From Tridacna crocea (lineage: Eukaryota > Mollusca > Bivalvia > Cardiida > Cardiidae), in contig OX031059.1 in the NCBI GenBank assembly GCA_943736015.1, positions 21,508,501-21,572,500 of the forward strand: a DNA stretch of 64,000 nucleotides, given 5' to 3'. Below the pieces are notes generated by a model. It ran no database searches, had not been told where the DNA came from, and saw only the letters and a program-made list of their open reading frames with translations. The stretch's first letter is position 1. Every line of letters begins with the position of its first letter. The position numbers were made by a program, and so were the translations under genes. Shown here in pieces: positions 43,701 through 55,700 of this stretch.

Positions 43701-46700
43701 AATCCTTCTCAATCAGGGTTGTTTACCACACAATTCTGACTTTTAACAACTCTGAGAAAGGAGTCTATAGAAAACATTGTGGGAAAAGGAGAAAATGCTG
43801 GTAACCAGCATTTTCTCCTTTTCCCACAACGTTTTCTACCGTATCAAAGTCAGAAATCATCATATTACCAAGATCTAATTTGTTGTCTACAGATGCTTTG
43901 AATTTTGTCCAATCCAAAAGTTTGTCGTTATGTAAAGAGTTAAACACAGAAATACATGTGCATGTATGAGGCAAAGGATTCAATAAAGTGCACAATCAAA
44001 ATAGAAGAAAGATCCTACAATACCCAGTTTCATTTTGGTATTCTTTCTGTCGCACAATTTTTACATCTGTGGCACTAAGATTGTACATTTCAGCAAGGGC
44101 CTCCTTCAAGGTCATTCTTAACTTTTCAAGGTCAGTCAAAGTGACATGGTTGTTGAGAAAAATGGAGTAAAGCTGGCTGGTAGAATACATCTGGTTACTG
44201 AGACTTGAGACCTGGAAAAAAATCAATATTTGTTCATCTCATAGAATAAGGTTTGATATAAAACAGTTACATACAGAAAGTGCAGTCGGATCTTGAATCT
44301 ACTTTGTCTGTTATTTTCATTACATATATATTCTAGCCTGATTATCAATAAAAATTCTGTATTTTTGATATTTTTTGGTACTGAAATGGTCCATTATTTT
44401 AAATCAGCGCTGTGAGTGTTAAACCACAAAAATGTCTACAAACCTGTACATTAGAATTATTCATAGACAATACTGTAGACAGAAGGCTGGAGTTCAGACT
44501 AGTCACTGACTGGTCTGTTAATTGTGTGCCATTAACAGTGAGAGAGTACAGAATATGCCATGCTGTGTGTCTGAAAAGAGGAGATTACATGTACACTGAT
44601 ACACTTTCATCATACCAGCACTGCATTTTTTTTTCAAGGAACTGACATAATCACTGAAACAGGATTAATTCCTCATAAGCAGCTGATCATTGTTTCAATA
44701 GTACTTAACTCTTTACCAGATAATCCCTCGTTTCAACAACGAGGTCCCTGAAAAAGAGGCCTTTGGAAACATTGTGGGAAAAAGAGAAAATGCTGGTAAC
44801 CAGCATTTTCTCCTTTTTCCACAGTTTTCTACACTATCCAAAACAAACTTTAATTTTTCAGTCACATTAATTTTGTTGTCTGCGGGTACCTTTAATTTGG
44901 AAGAGTCTGAAATTTTGTCATATGGCATTGAGTTAAGTGGGAAAGCAGCCAGCAGCTTGGTAAGAATATTGTGTAAAGTACTGGTAAAAGAAACTCTAAC
45001 ATAAATTAAATAGGTATACTTGCTGCCCTGATATTCTTGAAAAAATATTGAAAATGGAATTAAGCATGTAACAAACAAAGACACAATTTCTTTCTCTTAG
45101 AACAACACTTTCACTTGACTGTATTAACATTTTATTCACTCATTTATGCTTTCAAAATCTTCTGTTGTAAAACAACTTTCTTGGATAATGAACTAAATAC
45201 TTTGCTTAATTATTTCTGCAAAACCCTGTATTTCAAGGACCCTGAAGCTTTTGAAAGCATTGAAGAAATAGTAGAAAATGTTGGTAACCAACATTTGCCC
45301 CTTTTCCCTCAGTTTTTTCTACAATTTCAGCAACATTTAATTTTGTTTTAAAATTATACAAGTCTAAAATTTTATCTCCAGCATAGCTGAGTGGTAAATC
45401 TGAGCCTCACTGATCACTGGATGCACTGGGTTTTTCCCAAAGTCCTTGATGCAAGAATCTCCACAGCCCTAGCCTTGTTCTGAAGAAACTCATGTGATAT
45501 ATTAATATAATAAGAGATATAATATATCATTCCTGTAGTATGATGTAACTCTTTACCAAACGATAAAATTTTGGACTGATTCAGCATTTTCTCCTTTTCA
45601 ACAATGTTTTCAAAAGGCTTCTTTCACAGGGTGTTAAAAGTCGGAATTGTGTGGTAAAGGGTTAAGCAATGTTGAAAGCAGACTAAAACACCATTCAATC
45701 GATCTAAAATGTCATCTATTAAAGGGTCAGGTAAGTAGAACATATCTAGCGACCTTTGGTATTTGCTGGTTGCACTGTATCTGTCTCATTTAATTAGGGG
45801 TCTACAAAAGAAAGCATGTAGCAAATCATACCCATATTTGTCCACTGTCTCTTCTTGACCTTTTATGTTGACTTTGACCTCTGACCCACTTAATTCTACA
45901 AAAAAAAGATAATATAGTATTCCATCAATTGAAATATGTCAAGGCACATAATTATGGGTATCTGTCCTATGTTTCTGTTGGTTTTTTTTGTAATGAGTCA
46001 AAATGTCATCCATTGAACTTTTATAATTGGATTAATCCTTTACCAAATGACAAAATTTTAGACTGGTCTAAATTGAAAGCACATGCAGACAAGAAAATAA
46101 ACGTAACTCAAAAATTGAACTTTGTTATCAGCAGGGCAGAAAACATTGTGGGAAAAGGAGAAAATGCCGATTACCAGCATTTTCTCCTTTTCCCACAATG
46201 TTTTCAAAAGGATTCTATCTCAGGGTCATAAAAACCAGGGATTATTTGGGAAAGGGTTAAAGGCCAATAACTGTAATATCAGAATGCAAGTCAAAGCTAA
46301 TTTGATGCCACATAGCTATGATAAACAAGGGAATCAACTTGAGACATGTAACACTTTTGGAATATATGAAATAACATGCGGTAAGTAAGCAGAATATGAC
46401 TGGAAATATGAATGTAAAATCAGGGTAGTTAAGACATTGCCTTAGTGTATGTATTAATCATTGGTCATATGAAAAAAGCAAAATTTGAGCATATTTAACT
46501 CTTTACTGGATACTCTTTACTGGGTGACAAGTATGTGAACATTTCCAAACTGAACACATTCCTTGACCACACATTAATTAAATCCTAAATCAAGGAACTA
46601 ACTTTTGTTACTGTTAAAAAATTTTGGAAAGGAAAAGTTTCTTTTAGAAAAATTGATGCAAATTACAGAATTTGTCTCAAGGTAGTATTTGTCTCAAGGT

Positions 46701-49700
46701 AGAATTTTTGTATCAAGGGTAGAATATTGGTAGTAAGCATTTTCTCCTTTCCCAAAATGTTTTCTTCCCTTCCTAAAGAAAATTTCAGTTTTTGAGTCAC
46801 ACTTATCTTGTCATAATCAAATATCTTCAATTTGGACAGGTCTAAAACTTTGTAGTTGCATGGTAAGGAGTTTCAATGTAAGCGTTTTCAAAAGGATCAT
46901 AAAACGTAAAGTTGTTAAAGGGGTAAAACTTACCAGGGTTTTGTTTAATCCATGCTAGTTGTAGAGAATGTTCTAAATGTCTATAGTATGTTGACGACAC
47001 TCTGTGTCTAACATACACTGACAGTAGTTGGTCTGTGTCGACTGTTGTAGTGACATCAACAGCGGTCAAAAGCTGTAAATCTATTTTTATCTCTTGGTGG
47101 CCATTCAGAATTTTTGAGAATATGGAACTGTTGATCTGATGAGGTTGGCGGTACAAGAGATGTCCATCTACTTTAATTACATAGGGAAGGCCCAAAATCG
47201 CTGCACTGCAATGTATAATAAGAATGGTGATTGTTTGTTTTTTTTCATTAAATTCGAAACAATTAAATTCTAATGGCAGTTCACAATATGGGATTTTCTA
47301 GTAAAAAAAAACAGAAAAAAATTCTGGGAAAAGCAGATAATGTTGATTATCAACATGTTCTCCCTTCTCTAAAATGTTTTTAAAAGCCTTTGTCAGAGTC
47401 ATTTAATACTTTACCAAACAACAAAATTTTAGACTGCTCAAAATTCAAAGCATTTGCAGACGAAAAATTAACATGACTCAAAAATTGAAATTTATTCTGG
47501 AAAGGTAGAAAATATTGTGGGAAAAGGAGAAAATGCTGGTTACTAGCATTTTGTCCTTTTCTCATAATGTTTTCAAAAGTCTTCTTTCTCAGGGTCATTA
47601 AAAGTCGGGATTGTGTGGTATAGAGTTAAAGTCTTAATTGTACAGCAATTGTTTTATGACTTGGTACGACATTATTTAACCTTTTACAATATAACCTTTT
47701 ACTAGTTTTAACAACCCTGACAGAAAATACTTTTGAAAACATTGTAGGAAAAGGAGAAAACACTGGTAACTAGCATTTTCTCCTTTTCTTCCATTTCAAA
47801 GATAAGCAAATCACCTGAGCCAAGTTTTATTTGCCGTCTACAAATGCTTTTATTACAGATGGATCTAACAGCCTGTTAACTGGTGCACTGGTTGTATCAT
47901 ACTTTGATTGGAAGAGCACCTAGCTTTAGCATTTTTTGACTTTGAACTTTCATCACCTTGTAGGGAGCTTTTTCCCTTAACCCTTAACCCTTTTCCACAT
48001 AAACATTGTCAAAATAACATTCAGCAGTGAGAGAGAGAAAAAAGATTGCTTTGAAATGAATATCATCAGTTAATAGTTGAAATGTTTGGCCAAGATGGGA
48101 TTCATAACTTCAGACACCTTTTTGGCTAGATTAGATCACAATCAGGTTGCACTAAGCATGTGGGCTGATCTCTTGGTCTTCAATGCCTACTCTGCTATGA
48201 CTCTCTGAACAAATACAATCTCTCTCAATTGAAAGTGTCTGTTTTGTTTATTTCAGCTCTCTAATGGTTAAGATTCCTAAATTTCAAGCACAACCAGTTA
48301 CTAGATAAGCTATTGGACTAAAAAAAATTCAAAGGCAATATTCTAAATAGAAAAAGAAATGCATGGTAAACATTTACATGGTAACAGTTTCAATTTAACA
48401 GTAATTTCTGTGTTTTTATTTGGTGTTAACTTCTTTGAAAAAGCACTTTCAGTGCTCTGATTTCTAAGGAGAATTAAACATCAAATCAAAGTGATGAAAT
48501 TACCCCTAAACTGAGACTATTACATGGGCTAAGATGAGAATTGTTCATGATTATGTTTGATTAAATATTTGGGATATTGCTAGACATATTAATACTTTTT
48601 GCCAAAGAGCCAAAATTTTAGCCCAATGTAAAAAAAAAATTGTACAGTAATCATGCAATAAACTTACCCAGAACTTGTATATAAATATCTTTGTCTAAAA
48701 ATGACCACTGTGACATTGGATTCTGAAAAAAAAAATGCATCATGACATATACCAGACTCAAATCTTATCAAAGTTAAAAAAAATTAATCCCTTTCTATAT
48801 ACATGAGTTCTTTTGTTCAGATACTGTAGCAGTTCAGAATCCTTGTTTCTCATTTATCCAAATTTAACTCTTTACCACACAAGAAAATTTTAGACTGGTC
48901 CAAATTGAGAGCATTTGCAGAGGAAAAAATAAAGGTGACTAAAAATTAAAAAACAGTGTGGGAAAAGGAGAAAATGCTGGTCACCTGCATTTTCTCCTTT
49001 TCCCAAAGTGTTTACAAAAGGCTTCTTTCTTAGTGGGGTCAAAAGTAGGGATTGTGTGGTAATGGGTTAAAGAAAAGCAGTTAAAACTAGAATAACTATC
49101 ACTAAAGGTGATAGATACCCCCGCCCCTATAGTTCATGTCACAGGGGCAATAACTCATTAATTCTTCATAGATTTTTCACGAAAGTTGCATTTTGCACAT
49201 CTGCAACTCCTAATGAACACTTTTACCAAATTTAAAGTGAATCAGACAGAAACTGTAGGAGGAGTTGTCCGGACAAGCATTTTTAAGTGAAATCAGGAGC
49301 AATAACAGTAATTCTTGATGGAATTTTGACAAAATTTGCGTCTTGCACATCTACAACTCCTAATGAACACTTCTGCCAAGTTTAAAGTGAATCAGACAGA
49401 ACCTGTAGGAGTTGTCCGGACAAGCATTTTGAAGTCAAATCAGGGGCAATAACTCAGTAATTCTTGATGGAATTTTTGCAAAATTTCAAATGGACACTTC
49501 TGCCAAGAATAAAGTGAATTGGATTGAAACTGTAGGAGGAGTTGTCCAGAGAAGATTTTGTGGACAGACCGCCTGACCGACCGACTGACCAACCGACAGG
49601 CTGATTCCAGTATACCCCCCACAAACTTCATTTGCTTGGGTATAACTACCTAAATTACATGAACTTTACAAAATGACAAAACAGACTTGAATAATATTTA

Positions 49701-52700
49701 AAGCATTTACAGACAAAAAATAAATGTGGTTCAAATAATGAGTTTTTTCTGTGAATTTGTAGAAAACAGGGTTGAACAGGAGAATGCTGGTTATCTGTTT
49801 TCAAAAGGCTTCATCAAAAGAACTGCTAAAACATAGTGCTTTGGTAAAAGGATCATTCTGAATCATTTAATCCTTTATCATACAATCCCTGGCTTTTGCA
49901 ACTCAGAGGACGAAACATTCTGAAAACATTGTGGGAAAAGGAGAAAATGCTGGTAAACAGCATTTTCTCCTTTTCCCGTAATGTTTTCTACTCTTCTGAA
50001 GTAATGTTTGTTTTGTTGTCTGCAAATGCTTTGGATTTGAATAAGTCTAAAGTTTTGTTGTTTAGTAAAGAGCTATGTAACATTTATCATCTGCAAGTCC
50101 CTAGCTACTATACAAAATAGACAATTTTTTTTTCTTCTGTAACATATTAACTCTTTAACTGATCAAACAATTCAGTCTTGTCAATATCTGAAGTATTTGC
50201 AGACTACAAATCAAAACACAAGAGCTATCAATAAACGTGATCACACCCCCACCAGCTCCTTGTCACAAAACAGCTCTTTGTCACAGAATGAAGAATGGTT
50301 TATTAGAAAAGTAAGTGGTGAAAAAAAGAATAAAGAGAATAGAGTTATGGTTCTTGTACTGCACTTCTTAATGTGGTCTATATTTATATGAAGATTGAAG
50401 TCACTAGTTTTTATGCTCTAGAAGTTGTGCCCCAGATATGGTACTTTCACAGTGCACTTTGCTTTAATGCAAACTAATTGTTTATAAAGTTTGAAGTGAC
50501 TAGCTTTTTTACTTTGCAAGTTATTCGCCAGATGAAAATCCAAAGTTAAACTTTACAAAGGGTAATAACTTAAAATAGTGGAAATAGATTTATGGTTCTT
50601 GCACAGTGAGTTTGCTTTCATGTGAACTAATTGTATATGAAAGTTAAAGTTATAAGCTTTTGTACTTTGCAAGTTACTTACCAGATGAAAATCCAAAGTT
50701 AAAATTTACGAAGGGAAATAACTCATAATATACTGGGAGAGTCAGAGTTTTGTACTTTGCGCTTCTTGTTAATATGGTTTATGTGTGAATGAAGTTTAAA
50801 GGAAAAAGCTTTTATACTAAAGAAGTTATGTCCAAAACAAAAATCTACAAACTCTTAGAACAGTGGGAATAGAGTTATGGGTCTTGTAAAGTGCTCTTTG
50901 CTTTATGGCGGTCTGTTTGTATATGGAGTTTTAAGTTACTATCTTTTGTACTTTGCAAGTTATGCCCCAGTTAAAATTCAAAGTTGAAAATTTACAAAGG
51001 GCAATAACTCTTAAAAAAGTGGAAATAGAGTCATGGTTCTTGTACACTGCACTTCTTGTTAATGTGGCTATCTGTATATAATGTTTGAAATTTACTTTGG
51101 AATATATGCCCCTGACGAAAATTCAGTTAAAATTTATAAAGGGCAATAACCCCAAAAATAGTTGAAAAGAGTTATAGTTCTTGTACACTGCACTTCTCCT
51201 TAACGTGATCAATCTGTATGTGAAGTTTGAAATTACTAGGTTTTATAGTTAGGAAATTATATCCCAGACAAAAATCCAAAGTTAAAAATTTCAAGGGGTG
51301 ATAACTCTGAATATACTGAAGAGAGAGTTATGGTTCTTGTACAGTGCATGTCTCCTCAATGTGACATATCTGTGTGTATGAAATTTGAAGTCACAAGCTT
51401 TTATAATTTTGAAGTAATGCCCTAATTTAGCTTTTATATGATGCAAGGACGGACTGAGAAACAGACGGACAGGGTGGCTCGAGTATAAATCCCCCCTACA
51501 TAAACACACCCACAACTTTGTTTGTGAGGGGTATTATCTACAAAAGAACACTTACCATGTAAAACCATGCTATAATATTCTGCCAAAACATTTTCAAAGT
51601 CTTTATACAATGCCACCGGAATCCATCTTAAGGTCAGTATCCAGTTGACATAGTACCAAGAGATGGTCGCAGAAAATTGTTTGTCTGGAGAGAGAGAGTA
51701 TTGTCCCCGGGGTCCAGTAAAGTTTAGATATGGCTGTAGCTGTGTATAGTTTACCACTGGTACAGAAAGCGGGTCAACTGTTGTACCGTTTACAGTTAGC
51801 TCGTAATCTATCTGCCAGCCATCAGATCTGTAATATTGAATTTCAATTTGTCAAGTTTAAAAGAAAAGTCTACTTAAAATTAATTTTGAATCAAGTTCTC
51901 CCAGCTTATATCCACTTGATCTTTATAAAACAACAACATTTTAGACTCATCCAAAGTGAAGGCTTTTGAAGACCATAAATCAAATTAAATCAGACCATGA
52001 GTTTGTTTTTCTTTTTGGTGACAGCTTACAAAAGATTGTGGTTAAAAAGGAAAGTATTCTATTTCTTTCCTCACAATGTTTTCAAAAGTTTTCTTACAAT
52101 TCTCTGACTTAAATGCACTGATAGCGTTTAAAAAGAAAGTTCAATCACTCTCACTGACCACCTTTAGTTACAAAAAGTTTTTCTGAAGAGACATTAAACT
52201 AAGGTCCAGAGCAACACCCCTATACACTGATCACATTGATCCATTACCACACAATCCCTACTTTTGACGATCCTAAGAAAGAAGCCTTTAGAAAACATTG
52301 TGGAAAAAGGAGAAAATGCTGGTAACCAGCATTTTCTCCTTTTCCCACATTTTCTACCCTTCAAAAAAGAAATTTCAAATTTTCAGTCACTGCTATTTTG
52401 TCGTCTGCAAATGCTTTCGATTTGGACAAGTTTCAAATTTTGTCATTTGGTAAATAGTTAACTCTTTACCTAACAACAAATTTTAGACTCCTCAAAATTC
52501 AAAGTATTTACATAATTTATTTTTATGTCACATTAAATGTTGCTCCAATGACTGCATTTTTCAGTGAGAGGTCAAAAAATATTGAGGGAATAAGAGAAAA
52601 TGCTGATTACCAGGATTTTCTCTTTTTCACACAACATTTTCAGAAGATTTTCTTGTGTGATCGTTAAAACACAGGACTGTGCAGTATAGGATTAACTCAT

Positions 52701-55700
52701 TACCAAACAATGAAATTTTAGGCTTGTTCATATCAAAAGTATTTGCAGATGACAAAATGAAATTGACTAAAAATTTGGAATTTGTTTTGTGAAGGGTAGA
52801 AAACATTGGGGAAAAAAAAGAAAATGCTCTTTACCAGCATTTTCTCCTTTTTCCACAATGTTTTCTAAAAGCTTCTTTCTCGGGATCGTCAAAAGTAGGC
52901 ATCAAAAGTAGTGGTGTCCGTGGTCGTGAGGTAGAGCGTCGGCCTCGTAACCAAAAGGTCCTGAGTTCGATTCCCGGGAGCGGGTGTCAACTTTGGGATT
53001 TTTCATCGGCCCACACATTCGGCGCGAGTACTGGTGTAGTTCCCAGGAAGCAGAATCGAGAGAGATTAGTATAAGTTGTCAGAACTTGTTTCTCAATCGA
53101 TGTAAAATAAATATGTTTAAACTAAAAGTAGGCATTGTGTGGTAATGGGTTAAAGAACTAGGCATAATTTCAGATGGAGTTGTCCTGAGTCTTACCCTAT
53201 CCTTTTTTACATAACAAACAGTCTTCCGGGGGCTTCACTTACGTTGGTAATCTATGGCAAAGATAATTAATTGAAAATCAGTCAACGAACAAAGTAATGA
53301 AATAAACAAACCCTCTCTGATCTACAACTCTGTCTTGATCTTTGACGTGAACCTTCACACAACTGCTACAACCTGTCAAAAAATGTATAAATCATTTAAA
53401 GCTTTACAAGGCAGCAAGTTCACCATAATACACCAACCATGAATTACCTTACACACATTTCAAGATAAGAGTTGTGTGATGTCATGATTATGTGACATCA
53501 TTTCATACTAGAGGAATTAACCCCTGGTTGATAAGCATGACGCACCGACCTTTTGCGGACTTTGTAGATCAAGATCAGACTGCACAAAATGTACAGTCTG
53601 ATCTTTGATCTACACTGTCAGATAGAGAGATATTTTTCTCAAAAAGAAACAAAAAGGTTTGAAGTAGTATTATTCGGGTTTTTAGTTTCATTTGAGTTAT
53701 TTCGCTGGATTGTTCGTTTTGTAAGTTTTATTTGAGTTACTGAGCAGGATTAGGGTTAATTCATGGAAATACCCAGATATGTGCATTTTGTTTTGTATGT
53801 TCTTACCTACAATTTTTATGATATCCTTATATGATAAAAGATTCATACATCTGCTGGCTGTTATGATAGAATTTTATCTCGCTAGCTGTTATAGAAAACT
53901 AAAGGACCATGATGGTCCTATATCGCTCACCTGAGTACTAAGCAGTAAAGGTCTAAAATTAAGATAAATACCAAATATTTAGGTTCAAGACCAAACAATA
54001 ACTACAAGATTTTAAAAGATTTCCTTCTATGATTCTATGTAAATTAGTGTGCACCCGGGCAGAGCCCAAATATGACCCCAAGAGAATGATTTCAATAAAT
54101 TTTATAAAGGGTCACTAGATGATGCTACATGCAAAATATGAATGCTCTAGCCTTTATGGTTTGTCACAAGTAGATTTTAGAAGATTTCCTTCTTTGTTTC
54201 CTTCTTTGTAAAATATGACTGCAGAGGGATAATTTTAACAATTTCGGTACAGGATCATCAGACAATGCTACATACCAAATATGAATGCTCTAACCATTTT
54301 GGATTGTCATCAGAAGATTTTTTAAAGATTTCCTTCTTTGTTTCTATGTAAAATAGGGTGTGCCCCTGCAAAGCCTAAATATGACCCCTGGGGAAAAATT
54401 TTAACAATTTTGGTTGGGGGTCACCCAATGATGCTTCAAACAAAATATGAATGCTCACGGCCTTATGGTTTGTCGCAAGAGGATTTTTAAATATTTTTTC
54501 CATTTTCAGTTATTTTGTTGCCATGGCAACCAGAGTTTTTGATGGATTGAATTTTTTTTAACAATTTTTGTAGAAAGTCATCCAAGGAACATTTCTGCCA
54601 AGTTTTATCAAGATTGGCCGTCTGGTTTTGGAGGAGAAGATTTTAAAGAAATTGTTAATGGACGGATGGACAAATGGGCAGACGGATGACAGACAATGAC
54701 CAATCACAATAGCTCACCCAAAGCTCAGGTGAGCGAAAATTATCAAACTTGTCTAACAAAATGTTTTCAAGCTTGCCAGACTTGCTAAATATTTTTTTTC
54801 TTGTTTAACTCTTTACCAAGTGACAAAATTTTAGACAAATTAACAGCATCTGTAGAAGACAAAATAAACATGACCCCAAAATTGGTTACCAGCATTTTCT
54901 CCTTTCCCCCAATGTTTTCAGAAGGCTTCTTCCTCAGGGTTCTAAAACCCAGGGATTGTTTGGTAAAGGATTAACATAATTTCATCTTGTACACCAACTA
55001 AAGTCAGATCTTACATATGACATTAAACTAGTATCCTGCGTCATCACCCTTTAAATATGAAAATCAGAAAACCTATTGAGTGTATGAGTCTTAGCACTAA
55101 AGATGCCATTTTCATGCAAGACGGCATAGTAGAAGAAAATCTGGCACATGCTGCATATGGTTTCCTTAGATTAACATGTCATAACAACAAGTAAGCCAGA
55201 ACCTGGAATTGTGCAATGAAAGTAATGGGTTTAACTCATAACAGAATGACAAAATTTTAGTCTGGTCCAAATTGAAAGCAATAGCAGACGACAAAATGAA
55301 TATAACTAAACAAGTGGGCCAAGATGGCCCTGGTTCGCTCACCTGAATTTTTGAGAGGACCATAGCCAATTTTTTCACAATCTAAACAACCATTTCAGAG
55401 AAAAAGAATTTTTAAGAATTTCTTCATGTCTGTATAGTGTAAATAGCCCACAGCCATCAGAGCCATGTTTCTTGATGGATCAAAATATTTCTAGCAATTT
55501 TTGAAAAGGGTCAACTAGGATACATTTCTGTGAAATTATTTCAGAATCTGATCAGCCGTTTAAGAGAAGAATTTTAAAAAATTCCTTCATGGCCATATAG
55601 TGCAAGTACCCTTCATTCACCAGTGCCATGTTTATTGACGAATCAAACTTTCATGAACACCTTTTGAAAAGGGTCACCCACAGAACATTTCTATGAAATA

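Noticed and set aside
52903..53000. tRNA gene candidate with A and B boxes
   Set aside because: The tRNA-like part continues into a SINE body with flanking target duplication; it does not fold as a full tRNA by eye.
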